A stretch of 64,000 nucleotides of DNA from Vibrio methylphosphonaticus (GCF_023634655.1 NZ_JAMKMS010000013.1:62001-126000), one strand, 5' to 3'; counted from the first letter of the stretch, positions 18,995-29,161 are shown. Made by a program: numbers and translations. Notes: generated by a model not told the origin, from the sequence alone.

Positions 18995-19029
18995 GATAGA
19001 GGATAGAGGATAGAGGATAGAGGATAGAG
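18995..19029. repeat. 7-bp tandem repeat, five copies (GATAGAG)
   Basis: Five exact copies of GATAGAG followed by a decayed sixth, in the gap between the dctP upstream region and the 3' end of the ABC binding-protein gene (stop at 19115). Confidence 0.95.
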
Positions 19030-19114
19030 GATGAGAATAGCTCTCGGCCTACGTAGATGCGAGATTCATGACATAACGGTATTTGAATTTGACTATACCC
19101 TTCCTGAAGCTTAC

Positions 19115-20371
19115 CTAAATCGCCGCTTTCACCGCTTTGGCTAATTTCTTCGCAGCCTTTTTCGGATCAGCATTTGGATCATTAAAAAAGTCGGTCACAA
19201 CATCAAAAATGGCGCCTTGTACATAACTTGTGGTTGCCATGCCCTGAGAGACACTCGGCACTAATTCACCACTTTTCTCTGCCATTTTAAAACTCGCTAA
19301 AGAATCCAACGAGCATTGGTCGAACTTAGACATGTCTAAATCTGTTCTGGCGGGAAGTGACCCTTTTTTAAGATTAAAGGTTTCTTGAAATTTTTTGTCA
19401 AAAATGGCGGCTGCGAGCGCTTTCTGAGCCCCCACATCACCACTGTCTTTTAAATCAAAAAAGGCAAAACTATCAATGTTGTAAGAAAACTGATTCGCCG
19501 TTCCGGGCGCTGGTGCACAGATAAAATCTTTACCGGGTACTTTGCCTAAAGCGATAAACTCACCTTTTGCCCAGTCACCCATAATCTGCATCGCTGCTTC
19601 ACCATTAGCAACCATAGATGTTGCTGTATTCCACTGGCGCTCTGGCGCATCGGCATCCATGTAGTCACGTAACCTCTTGAATTTAATGAGTGCTTCCACC
19701 ATTTTATCGCTTGCCAGCATTTCTAGGTCAAGATCCACAAATGCCTTTGTGTAGCCATCTGTTCCCAACACACTTAATGCGACCGTTTCAAACATAGTCG
19801 CATCTTGCCAAGAGTTCACTCCATTTGATAACGGTAGGTAACCTGCCGATTTAATAGTATCTGCAACATCAAAAAACTCATCAAGCGTAGTAGGCACACT
19901 TACCCCAGCTTTCTTCAATACCTTCGGATTCGCCCACAGCCAATTGACTCGGTGGATATTCACGGGCACCGCCACATATTCACCATCAAATTTCATAATA
20001 TCGGTCACGACTTTCGGGACTTTGGTATCCCAATCGCCAGCTGTCGCCACGTCATCTAGACTGGTTAAAAAGCCAAGACTTCCCCACTCTTGAATATCGT
20101 GACCTTTTATTTGCGCCGCAGAAGGTGGATTACCTGATACAGCACGTGTTTTGAGTACGGTCATCGCCGTTTCACCGCCACCACCAGCCACAGCAAAATC
20201 TTTCCAAGTATGCTTTTGCTCTTCAAGGCGTTGCTTTAATGGCTCTACTGCCTTAGCCTCACCACCAGACGTCCACCAGTGAAGCACTTCTACTTCTCCG
20301 GCAGAGGAAAGTTGTGGCAGCAATGCCGGTGCGCTCATCGCTAGCATCAAAAACAGTTTGTTTATTCTCAT
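19115..20371 (-). CDS. periplasmic sugar-type ABC transporter substrate-binding protein, orphan
   Basis: About 418 residues with a signal peptide ([21 protein letters not shown]), then [16 protein letters not shown], typical of family 1 carbohydrate-binding proteins. [29 protein letters not shown] and [14 protein letters not shown] resemble the glucose/mannose-binding branch (GtsA/GltB-like). No permease or ATPase gene is nearby; instead it lies next to a kinase and response regulator. ATG at 20371 starts the signal peptide directly; a GTG at 20380 is an alternative, and neither has a clear ribosome binding site. The ligand is not known. Confidence 0.85.
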   Translation of the reverse strand: MRINKLFLMLAMSAPALLPQLSSAGEVEVLHWWTSGGEAKAVEPLKQRLEEQKHTWKDFAVAGGGGETAMTVLKTRAVSGNPPSAAQIKGHDIQEWGSLGFLTSLDDVATAGDWDTKVPKVVTDIMKFDGEYVAVPVNIHRVNWLWANPKVLKKAGVSVPTTLDEFFDVADTIKSAGYLPLSNGVNSWQDATMFETVALSVLGTDGYTKAFVDLDLEMLASDKMVEALIKFKRLRDYMDADAPERQWNTATSMVANGEAAMQIMGDWAKGEFIALGKVPGKDFICAPAPGTANQFSYNIDSFAFFDLKDSGDVGAQKALAAAIFDKKFQETFNLKKGSLPARTDLDMSKFDQCSLDSLASFKMAEKSGELVPSVSQGMATTSYVQGAIFDVVTDFFNDPNADPKKAAKKLAKAVKAAI

Positions 20372-20482
20372 GGCGTTCACATTGTCGTCTTACGACACTC
20401 GCAGTACACGAGCCATCATAGGGTGAAAAGAAGATGACACTTAGCTGTCAGCTCAACACGTAATTTTAAAGCTAACCATTAG

Positions 20483-20572
20483 TTTTAAGTTAACAGTAAG
20501 TTTTTAGTTAACAATAAGTTCTAAGTTAACAATAAGCTTTCAGTGAATAGTAAGCTTTAAGTTAACATTCAA
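20483..20572. repeat. 18-bp degenerate tandem repeat, five copies
   Basis: Five 18-bp units close to YTTTAAGTTAACAATAAG, with a further decayed copy on the left. The array ends 14 bp from the 3' end of the histidine kinase gene (stop at 20587). Confidence 0.9.
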
Positions 20573-20586
20573 CTTTCAGGTCTAAA

Positions 20587-22041
20587 CTACGCTTCCAGGT
20601 TTGGCGGGATAAAAACTTGTACCTCTAGACCACCAGAGTCTGCGTTTCGGATAATCAAATCCCCGCCTAGTCCGTGAAGAATACTACGGCATATCCCGAG
20701 CCCAAGACCGTGACCATCCTTATCTGTTGCGAGCCTGACATAAGGCTCAAATACGGCGTCCATTTTCTCTTTGGGAATGCCGGGACCTTTGTCTTGAATG
20801 GTAACGATGATCCAACTCGGTGTTTCTTGCACGTTAATAAATGCTCGATCACCATATTTCACAGCGTTATCGACTAAATTGGTTAACACTCGCTTAATCG
20901 CCAGTGGTTTAGCAATAAACGGCTCAACCGGCTCAGACGTTACTGAGACTAAAGTATGCACCTGATTATGCATTTCCGACACATTACGAATAATCTCATT
21001 CAAGTCGATGTAGGCATTATTTTCATGTAAATCAGTGTCACGAACGCACTGCAATGCGCCTTTCACCATCATTTCGAGTTCATCGAGATCAAGATTAAAT
21101 TTGTCGCGTTTCGTATCATCGTCGAGCAACTCAGCACGCAGCCTTAAGCGCGTGATTGGTGTTTTTAAGTCATGAGAAATCGATGAAAAAAGATGTTCCC
21201 GATCCGCGATATACTTACGAATACGAGTTTGCATACGATTAAAAGCTCGAGTGGCAGTCACCAGCTCCGTTGCACCCTGTTCAACAAGAGGCGGCTGATC
21301 AATATCCATACTCATGTCGTTGGCAGCTTTGGCTAACCGTCTTAATGGTTTCACTTGTGCTCGAACTAGCAAAAAGGTAAGGAGCAATAGCAGTGTGGTT
21401 GATGTGAATAAGAAGACCATCTGATCTTGAGTCAGCATCGTATCGTCAAGCTGGATGTATGGGGAAGGTAGTAATGCTGCGATATACAACCATTCACCTT
21501 CGGCTATTTTTAATTGCACCACCAGCACTGGCGGATCAAGCGGACCAAGCGTTAACGTGTGGTGTGCCCATGACTTAGGTAAATCATTGAGGAAAATATC
21601 GTTTTTTAATAATCTTAAATTTTCGGCTTTAGAGAATTCGACACTCACCGCTTGGATCGATGGAAGTTTCTCATTCAAGACGTCGCTGACCGATGCCATC
21701 GAGGCTAGCTTTAAAGGCGTATCAGGAATCGGGTCGACAATCAGCTCTTCTTTATTAAACGATACGAAGAAGCGTGTACCACCCATATTACGGATCTGGT
21801 CGAGAACAATATGTCGGTATTTGATAGGCAACTTTTGAAAGAAAGTCACCGTCGATGCAAACATATTCGCCATACTGGCGGACGTATCTCGGATCCCCGC
21901 TAGCTCGTCTTGCTTGGTTTTTTGATACCAAATAGCCGTGAGAACACCCTGTGAACACACGACGGCCAGTAGGGTTAACAGCAACGTGCGAGCAACTAAC
22001 GTATTAAGGTTAAAGCGTCTTAACCAGCGAGAACGAGACAT
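20587..22041 (-). CDS. sensor histidine kinase (HAMP, EnvZ-like)
   Basis: 484 residues: TM helix at about 15-38, a periplasmic domain of about 165 residues, TM helix at about 205-225, HAMP (RAQVKPLRRLAKAANDM), then HisKA with phospho-His in FSSISHDLKTPITRLRLRAEL, and an HATPase domain with LTNLVDNAVKYG, DKGPGIPKEKMD and GHGLGLGICRSILHGLGGDL. The kinase core is of the EnvZ class. It follows the response regulator gene and precedes the orphan sugar-binding protein, resembling GltR/GltS-type glucose-responsive systems of Pseudomonas. The input signal is inference. Confidence 0.88.
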   Translation of the reverse strand: MSRSRWLRRFNLNTLVARTLLLTLLAVVCSQGVLTAIWYQKTKQDELAGIRDTSASMANMFASTVTFFQKLPIKYRHIVLDQIRNMGGTRFFVSFNKEELIVDPIPDTPLKLASMASVSDVLNEKLPSIQAVSVEFSKAENLRLLKNDIFLNDLPKSWAHHTLTLGPLDPPVLVVQLKIAEGEWLYIAALLPSPYIQLDDTMLTQDQMVFLFTSTTLLLLLTFLLVRAQVKPLRRLAKAANDMSMDIDQPPLVEQGATELVTATRAFNRMQTRIRKYIADREHLFSSISHDLKTPITRLRLRAELLDDDTKRDKFNLDLDELEMMVKGALQCVRDTDLHENNAYIDLNEIIRNVSEMHNQVHTLVSVTSEPVEPFIAKPLAIKRVLTNLVDNAVKYGDRAFINVQETPSWIIVTIQDKGPGIPKEKMDAVFEPYVRLATDKDGHGLGLGICRSILHGLGGDLIIRNADSGGLEVQVFIPPNLEA

Positions 22042-22138
22042 TAGGGATTTACCACTCTAGATTAGCGAGTATCGACTTTTGACCGCCTAGAACAAATACC
22101 AATTGGAGTCGTCATGGCGGTTCATAACTAAATTCAGC

Positions 22139-22223
22139 GAGTAACCATACTTAACTAGTAACAATACTTAACTAGTAACAATACTTAACTAGTAACCATA
22201 TTCGACTAGTAACCATACTCAAC
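22139..22223. repeat. 17-bp tandem repeat, five copies, spanning the stop codon of the response regulator gene
   Basis: Five units of about TAGTAACAATACTTAAC. On the minus strand the rightmost unit (22207-22223) encodes the last residues V-E-Y-G-Y and the first two bases of the TAG stop; the other four units lie just downstream, between the regulator and kinase genes. Confidence 0.9.
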
Positions 22224-22931
22224 GGCAACCGACAGAATATAACCATTGCCACGCATCGTTTTAATGTAGTGTGGGAACTCAGCACTTTTACCTAAGCGAT
22301 TACGGATTCGGCTTAATTGCACATCAATCCCACGTTCAAACGGCAACGCTTCTCTACCGCGAGTCGCAAAGGAAATCGTATCTCTATCTAGCACTTCATT
22401 AGGCTTCGACAAAAATAGCATCAACAACGCAAAATCACTGCCAGACAAGTCATGATGGCGACTGGTCACCCGATTCACCATACGCTGCGATAGCGTATCA
22501 AGCCGCCAGTCACCGAAATCAATCGTTCTTGGCGGCTGCTCATCTCGGTCTTCATGGATGTGAGCACGTCTCAATAGCGCTTTAATGCGCGCCATTAACT
22601 GACGTGGGCTAAATGGTTTTGCAATGTAATCATCGGCGCCAATTTCAAGGCCAATAATTTGATCGGTTTCATCTGAAACAGCGGTCAGCATTATGATCGG
22701 TACTTGCGAGTCGCGGCGTACACGTTGGCACAAAGTAAAACCATCATCACCAGGTAACATTACGTCCAGTAAAATTAAGTCTGGATAGCCTTTGGCTTTA
22801 ATGAACAACTCCATTTCAACACCATCTTCTGCTGTGGTGACCTGAAAACCCGACTTACTCAAATATTCATCGAGTAATAAACGGATCTCCTCATCGTCAT
22901 CTACGACAAGAATGTGTGTCTTTGGTTGCAT
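22206..22931 (-). CDS. OmpR-family response regulator
   Basis: About 241 residues from the ATG at 22931, which has AAGGA 7 bases upstream (the frame extends to a TTG at 22937). The receiver domain has an acidic pocket VVDDDEE, phospho-acceptor D56 in LILLDVMLPGDDGF, and IAKPFSPRQL with the conserved Lys. A winged-helix DNA-binding domain follows (SGSDFALLMLFLSKPNEVLDRD, ERGIDVQLSRIRNRLG). It is cotranscribed with the downstream kinase, although a 17-bp tandem array lies between them and includes its stop codon. Target genes probably include the nearby sugar-binding protein gene; this is inference. Confidence 0.92.
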   Translation of the reverse strand: MQPKTHILVVDDDEEIRLLLDEYLSKSGFQVTTAEDGVEMELFIKAKGYPDLILLDVMLPGDDGFTLCQRVRRDSQVPIIMLTAVSDETDQIIGLEIGADDYIAKPFSPRQLMARIKALLRRAHIHEDRDEQPPRTIDFGDWRLDTLSQRMVNRVTSRHHDLSGSDFALLMLFLSKPNEVLDRDTISFATRGREALPFERGIDVQLSRIRNRLGKSAEFPHYIKTMRGNGYILSVAVEYGY

Positions 22932-23092
22932 TTCCAATCCTTAATGATTACTTCACAGCCTATAGTGTAAGGCTTTGAGGGATTATTTATCATCGATTCA
23001 TTAATAAAATTAACACGTGAATATTGACTGAGATCACGAAAGTGACACTTATCAAGCCACGTCAAAATTGATAGGGCAAAAAATATTCAACC

Positions 23093-24550
23093 TTATGAAG
23101 AGCAACTAATTGTCATCTTCTGTCCCCATTCAGGCGGTGGCGCCGCTAAAATGGATAATTCAGGATGTTCGTCATAAGGCGTCTTCAATACTGAGAGCAG
23201 CGTATTGACCATAGAAAAGTCCCCCTGCTCTGCCTCTTCGATGGCTTGCTGGGCCAAATAGTTACGTAATATATATTTAGGGTTCACTGCCCGCATTCCA
23301 TCACAACGCTCACCTATAGATAAAGGCTCTAGTGAGGCGCGGCGTTCGTAACCTTCTAACCATTGTTCTGCTTCTTCTCTACGACGAAACAGATCTAGAA
23401 CCGGTATAGAGCCTTGTTTATCTAAATTCGATAGCGCTCGAAAAAACAGCGTGAAGTCTACTTGATGCCGTTCAATAAATTCAAACGCATCATTGAAAAA
23501 GCCCCCATCCTCACTTTGCTTGGTCAGTAAACCAAATTTGGCTCGCATCTGCTTGCTGTATTCAGTCTGCAAGGTGGCGGTAAACCCTTCAAGCGCCTTG
23601 TCTAATTCCGAACGCTCAATGAACGGTGACAACGCATGCGCCAAAGCCGTTAAATTCCACAGCGCAATCGAGGGCTGGTTATTAAACGCATAACGCCCCT
23701 GATAATCAGAATGATTGCAAATATAGCCCGGCTCGTAATCATCAAGAAAAGCAAACGGTCCATAGTCAAACGTCTGTCCTAGCACTGACATATTATCGGT
23801 ATTCATCACGCCGTGAGCAAACCCAACTGATTGCCATTGGGCTATCATCTGCGCAGTTTTTGTCACAACTTGATCTAAAAAGTGTGCATAAGGGCGTGTT
23901 TGATGGCCACTGTTTGGAAAATGCCACTCGATAACTTTATCAAGCAGTAACTTCAGTTCGCTGTGTTGACCGGAATAGAAAAAATGTTCGAAGTGACCGA
24001 AACGGATATGACTTTCTGCGACACGCACTAGCAGCGCACCTGTTTCTGCCTTTTCTCGATATACCGGTGTCTCACTTGCCATCATGCCCAACGCTCGCGT
24101 TGTAGCAATACCTAACCCATACATAGCTTCACTGCACAAGTACTCGCGAATCGTTGAGCGAAGCACCGCTCGGCCATCCCCCATGCGGGAGTATGGCGTT
24201 TTTCCCGCGCCTTTAATATGAACATCTTGATGAACCCCATTTACATCGATTATTTCACCAAGAAGCAACCCACGACCATCACCCAAATCTGGATTGTATA
24301 CGCCAAATTGATGCCCAGCGTACTTCATTGCCAATGGTGATAAGCCGTCAATAGACTCTATCCCAGACAATACCATCAATAACTCTGGATGGTCGTCTGC
24401 ATGCTGCGGAAGTTGAAGCTGTTTAGCTAGATCACCATTCCACGCTACCCATTGCGGTGTGATTAGGGGCTTTGGATTGACGGATGTATAAAAACTCGCG
24501 GGAAATTCAGCAAAGCGTGTGGAGAGATGAACACGGTCCCAAACCGACAT
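23093..24550 (-). CDS. selO: SelO family protein AMPylase (YdiU)
   Basis: 485 residues, full length for the YdiU/SelO family. These are pseudokinase-fold enzymes that transfer AMP from ATP to Ser, Thr or Tyr of target proteins and take part in redox stress responses. The Gly-rich loop and catalytic region are visible: [66 protein letters not shown]. The C-terminus ends in CSS, with Cys at the site where animal SelO carries selenocysteine. It has no obvious operon partner. Confidence 0.95.
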   Translation of the reverse strand: MSVWDRVHLSTRFAEFPASFYTSVNPKPLITPQWVAWNGDLAKQLQLPQHADDHPELLMVLSGIESIDGLSPLAMKYAGHQFGVYNPDLGDGRGLLLGEIIDVNGVHQDVHIKGAGKTPYSRMGDGRAVLRSTIREYLCSEAMYGLGIATTRALGMMASETPVYREKAETGALLVRVAESHIRFGHFEHFFYSGQHSELKLLLDKVIEWHFPNSGHQTRPYAHFLDQVVTKTAQMIAQWQSVGFAHGVMNTDNMSVLGQTFDYGPFAFLDDYEPGYICNHSDYQGRYAFNNQPSIALWNLTALAHALSPFIERSELDKALEGFTATLQTEYSKQMRAKFGLLTKQSEDGGFFNDAFEFIERHQVDFTLFFRALSNLDKQGSIPVLDLFRRREEAEQWLEGYERRASLEPLSIGERCDGMRAVNPKYILRNYLAQQAIEEAEQGDFSMVNTLLSVLKTPYDEHPELSILAAPPPEWGQKMTISCSS

Positions 24551-24705
24551 AGGTAAACCCTTTTACAGCAAATATGGTGTAATTAGAGTATAGCGGCAAG
24601 GATGTAATAAAAAAGCAACAAAAAGAAAGGTCTTTAGCCTAGAGGAGCACCCAGAAGCCAATATATAGTTGGAATTTGAACTGTCCTCTAAGAAAGCAGG
24701 TAGGA

Positions 24706-24804
24706 TTAGATTAGCGCGAGAATGGCAACCACAGAACCTAGTGAAAATAAGCAAGTACGGCTAATCACGCCAAAATTTGAATGTTGGATCATTTCATTAT
24801 GCAT
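24706..24804 (-). CDS. 32-residue putative membrane micro-protein
   Basis: A short minus-strand frame starting MHNEMIQHSNFGVISRT and ending in a hydrophobic stretch CLFSLGSVVAILALI before TAA. It has an unusually good ribosome binding site, GAGGAG 9 bases before the ATG. The layout, a short polar N-terminus and one C-terminal membrane helix, is typical of small inner-membrane proteins. It lies between the formate dehydrogenase terminator and selO, so it would have its own promoter. I do not recognise the family. Confidence 0.5.
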   Translation of the reverse strand: MHNEMIQHSNFGVISRTCLFSLGSVVAILALI

Positions 24805-24940
24805 AGGCAATTTCTCCTCTTTATTACACTACAATTACAATTTAGTACGAAATGGTCATTTTTTCAATATTATTGATGCAAATCTTTGAATTAGTACCAA
24901 CAAAATAATTTTAAGCGCGATAAGTACACCGGTTATGACA

Positions 24941-24977
24941 CAAAAAAGCGAGAATTAGGTCCCCCCCAATTCTCGCC
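24941..24977 (-). terminator. terminator after the formate dehydrogenase gene
   Basis: A 9-bp perfect stem GCGAGAATT / AATTCTCGC with an 11-nt loop. On the minus strand it is followed by TTTTTT. It lies 69 bp past the stop codon. Confidence 0.85.
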
Positions 24978-25045
24978 AGATCGTTAAACAACCTCTATCC
25001 ATTTAAAATAGATCGTTAGCCCTATTTCCATACCAGCAGTTCATT

Positions 25046-28000
25046 TTAATGAGAAAACTCTCGCTGCTTTTCTAAACGCACCGCTGATACTTTAAATTCC
25101 GGTATTTTCGCATAAGGATCCGTGGCGGTATTCGTCAATTTGTTCGCCGCTGATTCGGCAAAATGGAACGGGACAAATACCACCCCAGCTTGCATACGCT
25201 TAGTGACAAACGCAGGCGCCGATATTTCCCCACGGCGAGAAACCAACACCACAGATTCACCATTCGCGATACTAAGACGCTCGGCATCTTCCACGCTGAT
25301 CATCACCCTTGGACCTGCTAGGTTATCTAACCCCTTAGTTTTTCGTGTCATGGTGCCAGTATGGAATTGTTCTAGCAGTCGTCCTGTCGTGAGCGTTAGA
25401 GGAAACGCTTCATCCGGTAATTCGGCTGCATATTCAAACGCGATAGCTGCCATCGCTCCTTTACCGCGAATAAACTGGTCTTTATGCATGATGCGCGTAC
25501 CAAATGGTTTTACATCATTACACGGCCATTGCAGCCCATTACCTCCAATCGACTCCCAGCGGATACCCTTGTATTGAGGCGTGACCTGCGATATTTCTTT
25601 GGTAATATCTTGGATACTTTGATAATTCCATTCCCCCCCCATCGCATTGGCTATCTCTTGGATAATACGCCAGTCTTCCATGGCATCGCCTGGCGCCTTG
25701 ACAGCTGGCACTAAACGCTGCACTCGCCTTTCGGTATTCGTAAAGTGTCCCGCTTTTTCAGCAAACGAATACGATGGAAGTACCACATCAGCTAGCGCGG
25801 CCGTTTCGGTTAAGAAAATATCTTGAACAACAAGGAAATCTAAAGCTTTCAAGCCCTTTAGCACGTGAGCTTGGTCGGGATCACTCAGCACAGGGTTTTC
25901 CCCCATGACGTACAAACCTTTCATATCACCGTCACAAGCGGCATCAATAATTTCCGTTAGCGTTAAACCTCGTTCGGTAGGCAATGTGTCACTTTGCCAA
26001 GCCTGTGCAAATTTTTCTTGAACCTCAGGACGTGTCACCTTCTGGTAACCTGGATAGTCCGTCGGTAACGCGCCCATATCACACGACCCTTGCACGTTAG
26101 ATTGGCCACGAAGTGGATTAATACCACCGCCTTCGATACCAACGTTGCCACATAACATTTGTAGGTTTGCAATAGAACGAACGTTGTCGTGACCTGTGGT
26201 ATGTTGAGTAATGCCCATTGAATAAAACACTGAGCTGACCTTCGCAGTCCCTATGATCTTCGCCATTTTTTCAATGTCTGCTTTTGGCACGCCAGTAATC
26301 AACTCTGCATTGCTCGAGGAATAGGTTGGTTTACTGACCTCGGCAAATAACTCGTCAAATCCTTCCGTTCGCTCAGCAATATAAGCGTCGTCCTGCCAAC
26401 CATTAAGCACAATTTGATGCATAATGGCATTCAATAACATCACATCCGTTCCTGGGCGATGACGCAAGTAAAGCTCGGCATGGTCGGCCATATCAATACG
26501 TTTAGGATCAGCAACCAACAACGTCGCTCCATTCGCGACTGCTTGCTTAATATGAGAGCCAATAATAGGGTGAGCGGCACTGGTATCTGAGCCAATGATA
26601 AAAATGACATCTGAATGTTTGATGCTTGGAATATCATTGGTCATTGCGCCACTGCCAAACGCGGCCTCAAGGCCTGTCACTGTGGATGAATGGCAAAGAC
26701 GAGCGCAATGGTCGATGTTGTTAGTGCCAAACTCGCGACGCAGCAACTTTTGAAAGGCATAGTTGTCTTCATTTGTCGTTTTCGCCGAAGAGAATCCCGC
26801 TAGGCTATCACTGCCATGCATGGCTTTAATTTTTGCAAACTTACTCGCTACGTACTCAATTGTTTCTGGCCAAGATGCTGGTTGCAGTTGTCCAGACTTA
26901 CGGATAAGTGGCGTTGTCAGTCGCTCTTCACTGCCAATAAAATCGAAACCAAACCGCCCTTTTACGCATAACATACCTTGGTTAACTGGCGAGGTTTTGT
27001 CCCCTTTCACATAACGAATGGTATTACTTGCTGCATCAACATACAGCTCAACTCGGCAACCAACCCCACAATAAGTACAAATGGTTTTAACTGGTGTCAG
27101 CATCTCTATTCGACTATGCGATTTATCGCGTTTATCCACCAGCGCCCCTGTAGGGCACACTTGAACACAAGCACCACATTGCACACAATTACTGTCACCC
27201 ATTGAAGCATTGCCTGGAAAGCTTGGGCGATGTGAGGATTCAGAAAAATTCAAAATACCGTGTACCGACTCGGTTTGACAGGCATGAACACAAGACCCGC
27301 AACTGATGCAGCGATTGGCATCAAATACAATGAACTCACTCGATTTATCTACCGGAAACATTTTGCGGTCGTTGATATCAATCTCACGATAATCCACCTG
27401 ATATTCAGTGGCGTAATCTCGCAAATCACATTGAGTGTTAGCCTGACAGCCACATTCTAGACACCGCGCCGCTTCAGAAATGGCGCGTTCGCTGTCAATA
27501 TCCAACTCCACTTCTTGATAAGTCGTTTGACACGCCTCAACATCCAACTGATCCGCTTGCGCTCTTGGTCTTTCGTGCTCTTTCAAATACTCGGTTTGTC
27601 GCACTAAGCTTAATCTTTCGGCTTTATGGCTGTTGAATAGCGCTTGCGTTGGCTTAAAGTGACCTTGCAAAATAAACCGTTCAATCGCGTCGGCGGCTTT
27701 CTTACCATCCGCGATGGCTTCAATTGCTGTTGCTGGCCCTCGCCTAAAATCACCAATACTATAAATATTGTAACCATGATGCATAGAGTCCGAATCTGAC
27801 GCCGCCGTACCCCAATCGGTAAGAGGCAATGCATATTTTCCGGTTTTCAAGAAATCAGTTTCTGGCTTTTGTGATAACGCAGAAATAACGGTATCAAAAG
27901 GCTCCACTACCGTTTGGCCCGTTGATACAGGGCGTCTACGCCCTGAACTGTCTGGCTCACCTAGCTCCATGATCTCCAACTCAATATGGCTGACTCGCCC

Positions 28001-29161
28001 TTGAGAATCTGCGCTATTTTCGACCGGGTTAGTTAAAAACCGAAACTTGACCCCTTCCAACTCAGCCGCCTCAATTTCATGTAATTCAGCTGGCATTTCA
28101 TTGCGAGTTCGTCGATAGATTATCGTTGTCTCTGCACCTTCACGGATCGCAGTCCTGGCGCAATCTATTGCAGTATTGCCGCCACCGATAACGGCCACTT
28201 TATGCCCAACCTTGAACGTCTGATCAGTCATCATGTCTTTAAGAAAATCGACGCCAAGTATGCAACCAGACAAATCGGAGCCAGGGTAAGGCATATTGAC
28301 AGCCTTAGTCGCACCAACGGCAAGGCAAACCGCTTCATAGTTTTCAGTTAACTCGTCCAGCGTCATATCACTGCCCAACTTGGTGTTGGTATGAATGCGC
28401 ATGCCACCACGACACATGACCTCAATTTCTTTATCTAGAATATGTTTCGGCAGTCGATATTCTGGGATGCCATAACGCAACCAACCACCAGCCTCTGGCA
28501 TAGATTCAAACACATCGACCGCAAAGCCTTGATAGCTAAGATAGTAACCGCATGCCAGACCGCCAGGCCCCGCACCTACGATGGCCACTCGATGACCGTT
28601 ATACGGCAATTTTTCTGGTTCGAACTGTTCGCTAAGCGACAAATCAATATCAGCCGCATGGCGCTTTAATTGTCGAATTGCCACCGGCTCGTCAACTAAA
28701 CTACGACGACACTCGTGTTCACAAAATGCAGGGCAAACTCGACCAATTGAAATCGGCATCGGTAGCGTATCTTTAATCACTTCCACCGCTTTGATGTGAT
28801 CATCTTGGGCAATATGATAAAGGTACGTTTGAATATCAACATGAGCTGGGCAAGCCACCTTACAAGGCGCTTCACAGTCGGCATTATGATCGGCAAAAAT
28901 ACGATTAAGTGCTTGGCGGCGAAGGGTATTGATTTGAGTCGACTGGGTAACAACGCTCATGCCGTCTTCGATGACGGTTTCGCAAGCTTTCACTATGCCT
29001 TGCCCCACAATTTCAACCACACACAAGTCGCAGGATTGTTTTTCGGTATGTTGGCTAATTGAACAAAGGGAAGGGACATCAACGTGAATGTCTTTCGCGA
29101 CATCTAAAATGCTTTTACGCTCACGCAGTAGGTACGGTTGGCCATTGATTGTTACATTCAT
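25046..29161 (-). CDS. fused formate dehydrogenase: ferredoxin / GltD-like flavoprotein / molybdopterin subunit
   Basis: 1371 residues in one chain. Residues 1-80 form a [2Fe-2S] ferredoxin domain (C33, C44, C47, C60). A GltD-type Fe-S segment follows (C96, C100, C104, and RVCPAFCEHEC at about 141-151), then an FAD site (VGAGPGG, about 195-201) and an NAD(P) site (VIGGGNTA, about 324-331). Two [4Fe-4S] clusters lie at about 618-669 (CISCGSCVHAC, CVQCGACVQVC). The FdhF-like molybdopterin part begins with a [4Fe-4S] site at about 695-732 and has Cys823 (CARLCHSST) where E. coli FdhF has selenocysteine. It probably oxidises formate and passes electrons to NAD(P); the acceptor is inference. Confidence 0.88.
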   Translation of the reverse strand: MNVTINGQPYLLRERKSILDVAKDIHVDVPSLCSISQHTEKQSCDLCVVEIVGQGIVKACETVIEDGMSVVTQSTQINTLRRQALNRIFADHNADCEAPCKVACPAHVDIQTYLYHIAQDDHIKAVEVIKDTLPMPISIGRVCPAFCEHECRRSLVDEPVAIRQLKRHAADIDLSLSEQFEPEKLPYNGHRVAIVGAGPGGLACGYYLSYQGFAVDVFESMPEAGGWLRYGIPEYRLPKHILDKEIEVMCRGGMRIHTNTKLGSDMTLDELTENYEAVCLAVGATKAVNMPYPGSDLSGCILGVDFLKDMMTDQTFKVGHKVAVIGGGNTAIDCARTAIREGAETTIIYRRTRNEMPAELHEIEAAELEGVKFRFLTNPVENSADSQGRVSHIELEIMELGEPDSSGRRRPVSTGQTVVEPFDTVISALSQKPETDFLKTGKYALPLTDWGTAASDSDSMHHGYNIYSIGDFRRGPATAIEAIADGKKAADAIERFILQGHFKPTQALFNSHKAERLSLVRQTEYLKEHERPRAQADQLDVEACQTTYQEVELDIDSERAISEAARCLECGCQANTQCDLRDYATEYQVDYREIDINDRKMFPVDKSSEFIVFDANRCISCGSCVHACQTESVHGILNFSESSHRPSFPGNASMGDSNCVQCGACVQVCPTGALVDKRDKSHSRIEMLTPVKTICTYCGVGCRVELYVDAASNTIRYVKGDKTSPVNQGMLCVKGRFGFDFIGSEERLTTPLIRKSGQLQPASWPETIEYVASKFAKIKAMHGSDSLAGFSSAKTTNEDNYAFQKLLRREFGTNNIDHCARLCHSSTVTGLEAAFGSGAMTNDIPSIKHSDVIFIIGSDTSAAHPIIGSHIKQAVANGATLLVADPKRIDMADHAELYLRHRPGTDVMLLNAIMHQIVLNGWQDDAYIAERTEGFDELFAEVSKPTYSSSNAELITGVPKADIEKMAKIIGTAKVSSVFYSMGITQHTTGHDNVRSIANLQMLCGNVGIEGGGINPLRGQSNVQGSCDMGALPTDYPGYQKVTRPEVQEKFAQAWQSDTLPTERGLTLTEIIDAACDGDMKGLYVMGENPVLSDPDQAHVLKGLKALDFLVVQDIFLTETAALADVVLPSYSFAEKAGHFTNTERRVQRLVPAVKAPGDAMEDWRIIQEIANAMGGEWNYQSIQDITKEISQVTPQYKGIRWESIGGNGLQWPCNDVKPFGTRIMHKDQFIRGKGAMAAIAFEYAAELPDEAFPLTLTTGRLLEQFHTGTMTRKTKGLDNLAGPRVMISVEDAERLSIANGESVVLVSRRGEISAPAFVTKRMQAGVVFVPFHFAESAANKLTNTATDPYAKIPEFKVSAVRLEKQREFSH

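Noticed and set aside
22990..23060. CRP site upstream of the response regulator gene
   Set aside because: TGAGATCACGAAAGTGACA has half-sites but no correct TGTGA-N6-TCACA spacing.
25046..29161. Two or more genes joined by a sequencing error
   Set aside because: The frame is continuous over 1371 codons, with domains in a sensible order and no frameshift-like break; a fusion is the simpler view.
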